Under the pieces are notes generated by a model. That model was given only the letters and a program-made list of their open reading frames with translations, was not told the DNA's origin and did not search any database. This document shows, piece after piece, positions 21,449-32,473 of a stretch of 64,000 nt of DNA. Both the position numbers and the translations under genes were made by a program. Origin of the DNA: Symbiodinium natans (lineage: Eukaryota > Sar > Dinophyceae > Suessiales > Symbiodiniaceae). The stretch lies in contig CAJNDS010002816.1 in the NCBI GenBank assembly GCA_905221605.1, positions 205,554 through 269,553 of the forward strand, written 5' to 3'. Within the stretch, counting starts at the first letter, position 1. Every line of letters starts with the position of its first letter.

Positions 21449-22860
21449 TTTCCGAGCGGTCAAAACGGTCGCAGCTCCAAGGCTAAGTGAAAAGGAAAAA
21501 CTACCAGGACACCGATCTACAGCAGAGACTACCTGCCTACAGAAAATGTCGCCCCGCCACCCGCAGGTAACGGAGCAAACTGCTGCATGCGAGTCAAGCT
21601 GGACCAGGTGTCAAGTGCCAAAGCGCGGATGCCGAGAGAGCCACGAATTCAACGGGCATGCAGGCAAGTCCCGGCATCCTCCTTCACAGCACTGAAGCAA
21701 ACACTGATTCTCCAATCTCTGGTTAAAAGCGAATCCGAAGCTCAAGGACTGCAAGCTGCCAGTCAAGGCCCCATTGTCCTAGCTCTGGCTGAAGCAATGC
21801 CCGAAGCTCAAGGACTGCAAGCTGCCAGGCAAGGCCACATTCTCCAAGCGCTGCCTGAAATGATGTCCGAAGCTCAGGGACTGCAAGCTGCCAGGAAAGG
21901 CCACATTCTCCAAGCTCTGGTTGAAGCAATGCCCGAAGCTACTGCAAGCTGCCAGGAAAGGCCACATTCTCCAAGCTCTGGTTGAAGCAATGCCCGAAGC
22001 TCAAGGACTGCAAGCTGCCAGGCAAGGCCACATTCTCCAAGCGCTGCCTGAAATGATGTCCGAAACTCAAGGATTGCAAGCTGCCAGGAAAAGCCACATT
22101 CTCCAAGCTCTGGTTGAAGCAATGCCCGAAGCTCAAGGACTGCAAGCTGCCAGGCAAGGCCACATTCTCCAAGCGCTGCCTGAAATGATGTCCGAAACTC
22201 AAGGATTGCAAGCTGCCAGGAAAGGCCACATTCCCCAAGCTCTGGTTGAAGCAATGCCCGAAGCTCAAGGACTGCAAGCTGCCAGGCAAGGCCACATTCT
22301 CCCACCGCTGCCTGAAATGATGTCCGAAACTCAAGGATTGCAAGCTGCCAGGAATGGCCACATTCTCCAAGCTCTGGTTGAAGCAATGCCCGAAGCTCAA
22401 GGACTGCAAGCTGCCAGGCAAGGCCACATTCTCCAAGCGCTGCCTGAAATGATGTCCGAAACTCAAGGATTGCAAGCTGCCAGGAAAGGCCACATTCTCC
22501 AAGCTCTGGTTGAAGCAATGCCCGAAGCTCAAGGACTGCAAGCTGCCAGGCAAGGCCACATCCTCCAAGCGCTGCCTGACATGATGTCCGAAACTCAAGG
22601 ATTGCAAGCTGCCAGGAAGTGCCACACTCTGCAAGCTCTGGTTGAAGCAATGCCCGAAGCTCAAGGACTGCAAGCTGCCAGGCAACGCCACGTTCTCCAA
22701 GCGCTGCCTGAAATGATGTCCGAAACTCAAGGATTGCAAGCTGCCAGGAATGGCCACATTCTCCAAGCTCTGGTTGAAGCAATGCCCGAAGCTCAAGGAC
22801 TGCAAGCTGCCAGGCAAGGCCACATTCTCCAAGCGCTGCCTGAAATGATGTCCGAAACTC
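21449..22860 (-). mobile_element. Retroposed 5'-truncated mRNA of an FNIP-type leucine-rich-repeat gene
   Basis: Bounded by 13-bp target copies at 21436-21448 and 22861-22873. The reverse strand carries the 3' part of a repeat-protein reading frame, a stop codon, and about 160 bp of possible 3' UTR ending in ..CGGAAA at the target. The 5' end stops inside the repeats with no start codon. It has neither the spliced-leader tail nor the terminal stem-loop of families X and Y, so it looks like a cellular mRNA carried to the same site by the same machinery. Confidence 0.65.
21611..22860 (-). pseudogene. FNIP-type leucine-rich-repeat protein fragment
   Basis: About 17 tandem 66-bp units encode 22-residue repeats of the form LENVALPGSLQSLSFGHHFRQR / LENVAFPGSLQSLSFGHCFNQS. 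The core L-P-x-S-L-Q-x-L-x-F-G-x-x-F-N-Q matches FNIP-type leucine-rich repeats, which I recall as abundant in dinoflagellate gene sets. Units alternate in pairs (132 bp). The frame is open from 22860 to about 21945, where a 5-bp loss shifts it, and a TAG replaces a Leu codon near 21775. It ends at TGA (21611-21613) after ..LSRHPRFGT. The 5' end is truncated at the insertion boundary. Confidence 0.65.
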
Positions 22861-22873
22861 AGGTGAATTTTAC

Positions 22874-24987
22874 GTCTGCACGCTGCGAGGCGTAGCCACC
22901 CGAAGGGGCCGTTGGTCAAGGTGAAACTAAACTAAAAATTACCTCGCTTGAGGTGTTGCGTTCTCAGCTAGGCCCTCTCTCAGCTGCAACCCTCAGCACT
23001 CGCGAGGCCGAACTTTGCCCTCCGCATGCATTCCTGTTGAGGCACTGGTTGTGGCATCAGCCTCCGTAAGTTTGGCAATCCCCACTCAGCACTGGATGTT
23101 CTGTTCGAGGCATATTTCCTCAGCGCATGCGAGGCCGCAAAGTGAAACACGTGAGGTATGAAAAACTGCTACTCCAGGTTCGTCCGCAGCTCCGGCTTTC
23201 TCGCACTTACTAACCGTGCCTTGCAGCCTCCCCCAAAGTAGCGTCACCCTGGCTTTCTCGCTCTTACTCACCAGTTGACCAATAATGCATCTCACGCGGT
23301 TGCTTCATGGTAAAACTGCAGCTCGAGGTCCCGGCGTTCTCGCTCTTACTAACCCGGACCGACACTGCAGAGAAGCATTGACTGTTGTTCCCTCAGCGGA
23401 GGCGAGGCCGAACAACCATTCCGCTGCATCAGCGCAGCCAGGCCCTCAGCTCCTCACTGAGCCAGGGCTCTCTTTAGACAGAGTTCCCTTGCTGGCAAGC
23501 CCTCTATCTCTTTGTGACCCCCGCGGTGCCACGTATAAGCAGCTGCACCGCGTGTCTTAGGACCACAGTTTTCATTCGGATTTGTTGTTGTAGGCCTTCC
23601 AGTGCTTGAGGCCGAATCCAAACACCACATCTCACGTCACAAGGCTGGCAATTTGGCTCCAACATCTGAAGATAGTAACACATACTCTGCGTGGCGTCCG
23701 CGTGAGCTAGCCTGTCCTTTCTTTAGGAGTTCGGCTCCTTTCATCGCTTGTCTTACCACAGGTCTCTTTCGGTGGCCCGTACTCAGCAGCCAGCACATGT
23801 ACCATCCTCAGACGCCAGAGCCGCCTTGCCCCAGCAAGTGCCCATACAAACCACTCACCAGATAGTGAGAGCCAACATCTTCAAACAACCTCCAGCGGCC
23901 GTGCCGCGAGGACCTAAACATCTGCAAGGTTCCGCCTTGTCTGTGTGCACGGACAGACCCCAGCCCTTGCAGGAGACGTGGATGTAAACAAAAGCAGGCC
24001 TGCCATGTCCAGCAGGCTGATTACCATTGGTTGCCTTCAGATGGGAAAAGCGCGAAGATCGGGTAACCTCCATCTGAATCCTTTCCGGCCAATACCAACC
24101 CTTACAAACCCTCAGCACGGAGCGAGGCCGAAGGAGGCTTCTTGGACTATTGGTTTTCCGGGGAGCAGCCACCACCAGCTGCTCTTCAACTTGCACTGCG
24201 CCGCACCACAGTCCTACTGCAAGTTCTTTGGCAACGGTTTCTCAGTAGCACCAGTCAATGAGCTTTACGACACTGATGCCTCTGGTTATTTGTGTCCAGG
24301 CAGATCCACCAGGGTTGGGCCAAATCTTTTCTACCTGATTCTACCTGCGAAGAAAATCCTGTTGTGCTCAGCTTGCAGATCCCCGAAAACCTGCAAGCTT
24401 GGGCTCGAGCACACCGCAATTGTTCGGGACACTCCTGTCGCCACTGCAAGGATGCCTCTTGCAGTGCGACGTTGGCCTGCACTGTCTGCAGCGTGCCTGG
24501 CCGTTTCCCCCGTGTTTCGGTCTCACCTTCGTTTTCCACACAAGTGAGCGAGGAACCCAAACTCACCTTCAGCACAGCCCTCAATCCAAATGAGGGTCGG
24601 TGGGTTTTGCTCACCCAGAGACAGCAGGAATCTCTGGTGAGCAACAGGCTTGCGTCACCCCTCAAGCAATGCGAGGCTGCAACTCTCACTGTGACCCAGA
24701 GCAGACTGTAGGCCACAAGGTTCCCTCAGCAACGCGAGGACGAAAAGCTTCCCTCCAGCGAAGCGAGGCCGAAAACTGTGCACTCATGCCCTTCGTCGAC
24801 GGCAGCAGTTGGCGGGCCGCCGCTCTATGACAGCTTAGCCGGTCAGCCGGCCTACGAGCAAACAGAGTTTTGCCAGGGCCTCAAAACGGAACCTACCCTT
24901 AGTTACAAGCCCCAGGGCCAGCCACAACGGCACTAAAGACGCTCTCTACCTGAGCACCCCACCGGGGTTGAGCCGAAACCTTGAGCC
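22874..24987 (-). mobile_element. Retroposon family Y, copy 2
   Basis: Matches Y1 (19326-21435) almost base for base, with scattered substitutions and a few small indels. It carries the complete hairpin element at about 24108-24132 that is shortened in Y1. Same spliced-leader-like 5' end and same 3' stem-loop. Flanked by 13-bp target copies. Confidence 0.7.
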
Positions 24988-25000
24988 AGGTGAATTTTAC

Positions 25001-27809
25001 GTCTGCACGCTGCGAGGCGTAGCCACCCGAAGGGGCTGTGGGTTCAAGTGAAACAAAAGCTTACTAAAACTGTGGGGTGAAACTGCCGGTAAGTTCCCCC
25101 TCTCATTCCTTGTCCTCGGTTTTGACGTACCGCTACCCTCAACCGAAGTGAGGCCGGAATGTCGTTTTGACCAAGTCGTTGCCATTGGCTTGAAGACTTT
25201 GGCCAAGGCAAATTGCCTGTATGCTTGCACATTCTCTGTGTTGTCTATTCGGGAGGTGATCCATGCCCTCGTTCGTGGAGGCCGCTATCCCTCAACCGAA
25301 TGGAGGTCATTCCTGTAGACCCAGATGCTCGTTCTACGAGTCTCATTGCATGTCCTGAGTGCTTCCATCCACACCCCTCAACCGTAGTGAGGCCGGACAT
25401 GTCTTCAAACCAGGTCATGGCCCAAGGCTTCATGGACTCTGGTTACGGTGGCTGCCTCTTGATGCACAGGGCATACTTCCTGTGGCTTTTGCCGGGAGGT
25501 GATCCATGCCCTCCGATTCTCAGAGGCCGCTATCCCTCTACCGGCGGGGTGGTCAATCCCCATATACAGACCGTTCCGATGAGGCCCAATTCTGCACTTT
25601 CTTGTCATCTCACCTTGACGGATCCATGCCCTCGATTCACACATCTCCAACACGAGCCAAGCAGGAGGAACAGGTGAAGTACCTGCCCAAACATACCCCT
25701 TTTTAGGCTGGAGGACGCTAAGCGACCGAAATCGCCGCTACGCACCGGTGACCCCACGCCACACACCTTCAACAGGTGGCCGGTACAGGCGCCTGACAGG
25801 GGGCCGGGCAAGGTGCCGACTACCAGGTCAAACCCACCCTGCCTGTGAGGATATTATGTACGAGGCCGCTATCCATTGTGAGACTTGACATTCTCCAATC
25901 CAGCCGTAGCCATTGTTCAAGACTTTCGGCTGGCTCTCTTGTTTGCCACCAAAACTCCATACTCTCACTTGGGAGTCGATTACCCTCAACCGAAGTGAGG
26001 CCCACTCTGCAACCACGGGTAGCTGCATGCTTGGTCCTTGTGGGCATTTCTGAAAGCAGTGACAACGAATCCTTCACGGAGTACGTCCCGGCTAATCCAG
26101 GGTTCTCAGCAGCTCCGGTGTTCTCGCACTTACTAACCGTGCCTTGCTGTTCTCCCCAGAATCGCCCTGGCTTTCTCGCACTTACTCACCAGTCGACGTA
26201 TTCCTCACCACAAAGTTCACTGCCATTTGGACTCGAGGCTTCTCCAGTGCAATGCTGGTACCTGCTCTTTGCTGGCCTCCATGCCTGGCCAGTTTCCTTT
26301 ATCCATATTCTGGAGTTTGCTCTTTCCATATCTCACATTCCCTCAGACCTAAGTCGAGGCCGAATGATTGCTTTGTGTGATTGAGCACTGCTGGGCTGCG
26401 GTTGTCTTCTATCAATTGCTCCGACACACCGGCACCGCGGAGTCTATGCTTCAAGCTCTTGACCGCTTTGCACCCAGTAGCATCAGCCGTCCAAGCTGCA
26501 TGCAGTGCTTCCAGAGTCTCCCAGACTCAATACCGGCAGACCATTCATGCCAGTGCCCGGCCTGCCCATTCCATGTCTTGCTCGCAATTATCAGTCCCTC
26601 TTGTGCCCATGCGGCATCTTTTTCAGGAACTGCTTGCCATCATTCTTCCCTCAGCTGAAGCGAGGCCGGAACATCATGCACCGTTCTTCATCAGCGAGGC
26701 GTTTTCGCAACCCTACTGTTGTTCCCTCAGCCGTGGCGAGGCCGAACCATCCATTCCCTCAGCCCGGCGAGGCCGAACCTTTGCTCCAGCATAGCGAGGC
26801 CGAAACTGCCCTTGCATAGCCTCACATGGCATCTCCGCTGGTTTCACGGTTCTTAAAGCATTGTTCTGCGAGGGTATGTTGATCACCCTCATTCCGGCAA
26901 GTTAAGCCTGCATTCGGGTTTGCCCTCACATGGCCCTTATTGGCGAGGCTGTGCTCGCAATTCAATCCACTTCCACTTGCCTGGTTACTGGCCGGTGACA
27001 TTCCATCACCTCAAAGGAGCATCCATTCCTCATCATCTTCCGACAAGGCCAGCATCCTTCTCGACACATCAGGGCCATACACCATTATCACCAGCCTTCC
27101 CAGGTATCTGATTACACGTCCGCTGCCATCAATCATCAGGGATGGGTCTGTGGGATCGACAATTCCCACAGCTGCCCCAGGCTGTGTTGCCTCTCCTGGT
27201 GCGACGGACAAAGTGGATACGATATGACTGCGACAGTTCCAGGAAGAGCCCTTCACGACGCCCCTGGTGTGACCATGCAAATACACAGCATGCAATTGCC
27301 GGCATGGTCCGTCGCTCTCCGTCTGCCTTGCAGCAAGTCTCTTTGGCGTGTGGCTCACTGTCCAGGGCACAGTGGACGGCCACTCTGGTCGCCGATAGCT
27401 CACGAGCGGAAATCTGCGGTTGAGACGGGGCCCTGTTCCAACAAAGGAAGTTAAGGCCTCGGAACCCTCTTCGCTCGCACAGGTCTGCTATCTTCTTGCA
27501 CCTCAGTTCCAGGAGGTGTTTCCCTCAACCGTGGTGAGGCCGAACTATGTTGTCCCTCCGAGCGTGGCCGAAGACTTTCCACAATCCTCAGCTTAGGCGA
27601 GGCCGACAACACCCTCAGCAGCGAGGTCGAAAGTTCCCTCAGCACTCGGCGAGGCCGTACACAGGCAGCTATGTGGCTGGCAGAACTACCGAGCAAACAC
27701 AGTGGTTTCGGTTTGAGTCCTGTTGGAGCCCACCCTTAGGTACAGTCTCCAGGCCACCGATCCTCTCTCTACCTGCGCACCCCACCGGGGTTGAGCCGAG
27801 ACTTGAGCC
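25001..27809 (-). mobile_element. Retroposon family X, copy 2
   Basis: Near-identical to X1 (16075-18985). The main difference is loss of about 98 bp relative to 18241-18338 (junction at about 27160). It ends at the reverse-strand 5' end GGCTCAAG directly before the last 13-bp target copy, after which the LTR of element B resumes for three bases before the internal region. Confidence 0.7.
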
Positions 27810-27825
27810 AGGTGAATTTTACACA
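27810..27825 (-). mobile_element. Inner remnant of the 3' LTR of element B
   Basis: AGGTGAATTTTACACA is the plus-strand right end of the LTR as seen at 37378-37393. The reverse strand starts TGTGTAAAATT directly after the purine tract. Confidence 0.75.
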
Positions 27826-27838
27826 CCCCCTCATGCAC
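27826..27838 (-). other. Polypurine tract of element B
   Basis: Reverse strand GCATGAGGGGG lies directly before the TGTG start of the 3' LTR, where plus-strand DNA synthesis is primed in LTR retrotransposons. Confidence 0.6.
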
Positions 27839-27861
27839 AGATGGTCCTTGGGTAGTTCCCT

Positions 27862-30800
27862 TCAGTCCTTTCTTTCCTCCTGCTTCAGGATCTTCTTTCC
27901 AATCCTGACAAGAGCCTTTCCAAGCTCTTCCGGGTAGGTCCCAGACTCCTTCAGAGACGCACTCTTCGAGTGTTCGTGGTTTCCTGCGCAAACGTACGAA
28001 GACAGCTCCCAAACGCAGGCAGCACTATTAGAAGCGAACCACCATCTCTTCCAAGTCTTCTCTCTCTTCTCGAAGCAGCACCTATCTACCAGACATCCTT
28101 GCGTCAGACCTATGCTTTTAGAGACTTCTAGAAATACTGTTTCCTTCCACAAAGAGGACCTTTCAGGCCATTCGTGGGTTAACAGCAAACCCTCGTTCGA
28201 GGAATAGGGGCCGAAGAGCTTCCCTATAAGTCTCCAGCAACTCTTGTGAATCTTTAGCGTCTTCCGCCAAAGTTCCAAACCTCGTCGCTTGCGGAAACGC
28301 AGGCACCTCAAGGGGCAGCCTGAGCTGCAAAGCGTAGACAAATGCGCAAAGACACGGACCTTTCCCTGCTTCAGGACTCTTAAGATCTCTTCAAGAACAA
28401 GAAAGGTGTTCTTACTCAGAAGATTGATTTCCCGAGTCACTCCGAAGTACGCTATGCCTTTCTCCCGAACACAAGCTCTCGCTATAGCACTCGACTCTTC
28501 GCAGCAAAGCTCCAGAACGACGAGCGACACTGTCCCTCTAGCCACTGCCGTCGCGGCTTCAATCCAAGAGCTCGGAACCTCCAGCGGAGAGGACCTTACT
28601 GCGTTCGAAGATACTTCCTCAGTGATATTGGGCTCATTTCTTACTTCTTCGACGTTTTCTTCGGAGATCGACGACCACGATTCTGGCTCGGTAATGAGGC
28701 CAGCGGCCTCACAAAGACTGACCAAATTCTCCGCAGTTGGGGACTTCGTTAGAGCATCTGCGGGGTTGAGTTTCCCCGGTATATACTCCAGCGTCAATCT
28801 TTCCTTGGCGACTAGTTGTTGGAGAAAAGCCGCTCGCAACTCTATGTGGCGGACTTTCCTAAGGAGGGTACTCATTTGCGCTATTGACAGGGCGCTTTCA
28901 GAGTCCCCGTACGCGTGCAACTGACATCGGCCTTCCTCCGAGTCATAAGGCATCCCCTCCACCATCGTCTGCACCAACAGAGATATATACAATCCCTCTC
29001 TTGCGATTTCAGTCAGTGCTGCTAGCTCGGCTTCTGCCGATGACAAAGCTACTGTCGTCTGTTTCCGACTGAACGTCTTCAAGCAACAGTTGTTCCAGGT
29101 CACAATTCCACCACTCACAGAGTTCAAACCCCAAGACGCGTCAACAAAACACGACACTGACTCTCGGTCCTCATCAGGGGCTAAAAGCTCTCTACGTGAG
29201 GGGAACACTTGGACCTTATGCGGTAAACCAGACACCCACCTCAGAACATCCCTCATACAAGCTTCGGCTGCTTCATTGGGGGCTGAATGGTGTCTTCCTA
29301 GAAAACCGCATACATACTGCAAATCAGGTCTTGAAAGCGACGCCCAGGCTAGGCGTCCCAAGGTACGCCTATAGCGCTCGTGCGCCTCTGGCGTAAGAGG
29401 TGTGTCCTGTCCTTTCTTGATGAGGTCAGCATACCGCCGCTCTAATGGTGGAAGCTTCGGCGCCACCTTAGTGATTCCGTACTCCTCACAGCAAGACCTC
29501 AAGTACTTGGCGTCCAAGCCAAAGTATACGCAGGGCTCTCCGGGCTTTTTCCGGAAGATCCTACGTCCCAAGAAAGACACCTCACCTGGTTTTCCTTCCA
29601 AGAGCTCACCTGTTAGCTTAAGCTTGTAGCGTTTCTTCAGGTCTTCATACACCTTTCGAGCTTCGGCGGTGTTCTCGGCCCAAATTAACAGATCGTCAAC
29701 ATAAAAGAGGACAATCACCAAACCATTCTTGGTTTTCTTGCGGAAGATTGTAGGGTCCAAGATCTGCTGGAATCCTTGGTTTCCCAAGTACGCCGACAGC
29801 TCCTTGTACCAAGAAAGCGGGGCACTTCGAAGCCCGTTCATGGCACGAAACAGTTTCAAGAAGACCCTTTCGCCGGTCTTTGCGTTTCCTATGTTACTCG
29901 GAAGCTGCACAAACTCCGGCCGCGCAATAGCGGCGTGCATAAACGCTACCGACACGTCACAGGACAGCACAGACCCTTTTCTACAAAGAACGGAAAGTAG
30001 GAGCCGCAGCCCTTCCAGGCTGGTGGTAGGAGAATAGATCCCCTCAGCGAGCGTGGTGCCGCCCATAGCGGCAAAATCGCGGACAACAAGTCTAGAGCGG
30101 TAAAGACCCGGCTTCTTAACCGTATTGACCCAACGGCTCGAAAGAACTCTTCTTCCGCTCTCCTTAGCAAGTCGGTACGCTTCTCGCTCGCTCACAACTT
30201 CTCCTACGTTGAACGACTCCAATTCTTCTAGTTCCAGTTTCATGGACAGATACCGGAGTTTGGGATCCAACAGCTCACCAGAGGTCTCTGACACGGCTTG
30301 TTGGGGGACCTGACAACAGATTCTACTCCCTCCAAACTTAAGCTCAAAGGAAGACGCCGCTTGATTGCTCACAGCACGGCAGTCAGGTCCTTCACCTAAC
30401 TTCTGAAGATAATGATCCGTCAACCAATCAATCTCCATGTCCTCCATGTCAGGTTCAGGAAGATCGCCACCTGCTACCCCCTCATGACCTTCAGATCCCA
30501 CTTCTGTGGGCTCGTAATCCGGGACATAATCAGGAAGCATTTCTTCATCCTCTGGGGCTTCAATCTCTTCTTCTTTTGGAACAATGGGTTCCGCAGGCGG
30601 TTCAAACAGCAAAGGCTTTTCGGGGTCCTGCGTATCAAGCACAAGAGGATTAGCTTTAGCTAACAGCTCCAACGTTGGGCTGTCGTACGTGGGTTCGTCC
30701 CGTTCAAAGATCCCACGACACGCTGGAAAGACCTCAATCTCTCCATCTCCTCCAATGACAGTTCCATACACACCTCCACCTCTAGGATGGACGGGGCCCA

Positions 30801-31017
30801 GATAGCTCACTCGAACCGTCTTGGCTCCCCGGAACTTTTCTAGATGTCGTTTGGAACCGCCAACTTTGGCCTGCGCAGAACAGCCGAAGGGAAGCGTCCT
30901 AGTCCTTTGGACTATCTCCTCGTGCAACCTGTCTATTGCTGTGGTACTGTTGTTGCTGTCAAAGTTCCACAAGTTGAAACTGCGTGCGGCGTACAGCAAA
31001 CAAGTCTGCCACAACAT
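27862..31017 (-). pseudogene. Element B: reverse transcriptase, RNase H and C-terminal methyltransferase-like domain
   Basis: A 1051-codon open frame. It begins with the post-integrase linker, followed by an acidic region, then the copia reverse transcriptase (SSRWVNTVKKPG..RSRLVVRDFA..GIYSPTTSLEGL; VLFYVDDLLIW near residue 440), RNase H (CFVDASWG near 622; SSAEAELAALTE; YGDSESAL; LNPADALTK). After RNase H come about 250 extra residues: LELCCEESSAIARACV..IAYFGVT, VFAHLSTLCSSGCPLR, THEWPERSSLWKE, VDRCCFE and KRWWFASN. This order resembles a SAM-dependent methyltransferase fold (motif I-like and PC-like blocks), though the key residues are not clearly kept. Element C has the same domain. This frame is intact, but upstream frames are broken. 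Confidence 0.8.
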
Positions 31018-31054
31018 TCCACCTAAAGGTAACTGCCAAGCAGCGCCACCTTCT

Positions 31055-31432
31055 TCAGCAGGTCGTCGACGCTTTATCTCCGCCTCTAAGGTCGAGCCAT
31101 ATCGACCAAAATCCCTGCTTCATCGCAGAGACCTGCCTTTCCACAGCACCTTTAGACTGCGGACGGTATCCTGGCACAACATCTACAATCGTAGGGTTCT
31201 CGCGCCTCTGCGCCGCGACCCTCTCGCACATGGATATCAGACCCTGTTCATTATCGCACCGAAACGTTAAAGTCTTTTGGTGCAATCCAATTTCGCGGAT
31301 AAACCGATCGATATTGAATAACAAGTTCGGGTCGTGTAGTTCCATGGCGGGGATAGACATTGAGTACCGGGACGCAACATGTACGAGAAGAAGAACCCTC
31401 AGTTTCCCCAAAGTAATAGAAATCGACCCCAA
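31055..31432 (-). pseudogene. Element B: integrase core, second part
   Basis: Reverse frame with LLLVHVASRYSMSIP, TFRCDNEQGL (second catalytic Asp) and GYRPQSKGAVERQVSAMKQGFWSIWL (catalytic Glu). It continues, after a frameshift near VDFYYFG, the integrase start encoded in the frame upstream, and is itself shifted relative to the reverse transcriptase frame. Confidence 0.75.
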
Positions 31433-32470
31433 TGGTTTGATTCTCCTTCTGTAGCTGCCGCTTCAGTCTCCTGGCCGGGACTTTGCCTTTGCTAGAGCAG
31501 CAGCTTTCGCAGTTCACATCATAGGGAAAATGACCTCGGGACCGATGTACCTGGAGCGCATGGCTTCGCAAAGGAATCCTTTCTTCAATCTCCTCTCCTT
31601 GTGGAATTGGGGGTTCAGGAGGTTGTTCCGGGTTCTGTGGGGAACGATTCGGTTGGTTTAAAGAGGATGACGGTTCAACATCATCACGATCCAAGATCAA
31701 GGGATCAGAGCCTGTGCCACTTCCTGGAAGGGGCAGCCCTCTGAGCATCCGCAGATGCCCAGTCACTGGCTGCTTTAAGCCTCCTTCCGGCACTTTCTCA
31801 TCATTTCCCTTAAACACAAAGCATGCCACATCAAGACAACATGCCAAAACATGCCAAACATGCCACAAACAAGCCAACAACTTTAAGGTTTTGGGCTTTC
31901 CCTTAGTTGGGGCTTTTGGGCTTTTTCTACCAACCAACAAGATTCGTTCTACGCAAACACGCTTGAAGCATTTTCGGGTGCGAATACGAATCCAACATCC
32001 TCCTTTTCGGGGCTTTATTCTACTCATCTCAGGTGCTCTCTTGGAGCCTCTCTGACAAACCTTTTCGAGCAATTTCCAAAGACCCGAAACAACGACCCCA
32101 ACCAAGGCACTGAAGATCAGGATGAGGAGCACCATCGCGACGTCGATGACTAATCCTGGAATTTTAGCGGACCGCCTGGCGTGAAGGCGGAAAGGGGTTC
32201 TTTCTACTCGGGGCTTTGAACCTCCAATTTCTCCTAGGGGTCCTACCACTAGATGCCTTTTAACTTCTGGGGCCTCTAGGCTCATGTTTCCAAGCCAAAA
32301 TGTTTCCATGCCACAGCAAGTCAAACATGCCAAGCTCAAGCAACAACATGTCACAGTTTCATGCCAACCACAAACACCTACTTGCTCGTGTCTCCGAGCC
32401 GGTTCTCTTTTTGCTTGTCGGGGCGCAAAACGACGATGCGGCGCAACGGAAGAACATTGCCTCATTTTCG
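31251..32470 (-). pseudogene. Element B: hydrophobic segment and integrase N-terminal part
   Basis: This frame contains VIDVAMVLLILIFSALVGVVVSGLW-type sequence at about 32060-32140, a good candidate membrane helix, then basic and Pro-rich linkers and the integrase zinc finger HRSRGHFPYDVNCESCCSSKG followed by QTIGVDFYYFG with the first catalytic Asp. The frame is formally open from 34370, but upstream of about 32470 it is only the shadow of the protease frame. A membrane-like helix between protease and integrase is not standard in copia elements. Confidence 0.65.
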
Positions 32471-32473
32471 CTT

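Larger units (their letters stand above)
16062..27822 (-). repeat. Seven copies of the 13-bp sequence AGGTGAATTTTAC bounding serial insertions
   Basis: Exact copies lie at 16062-16074, 18986-18998, 19313-19325, 21436-21448, 22861-22873, 24988-25000 and 27810-27822. The uninterrupted LTR at 36808-37393 has just one copy (37378-37390), so the sequence is the original LTR target. Each insertion in between is flanked by it on both sides, as expected if every insertion duplicated the same 13-bp site. All inserted units share one orientation. Confidence 0.85.

Noticed and set aside
21921-22895. Forward frame of 22-residue repeats (GLQAARQGHILQALPEMM)
   Set aside because: The reverse strand of the same 66-bp units gives the recognisable FNIP-type leucine-rich repeat with its stop and UTR, so the forward frame is a shadow.
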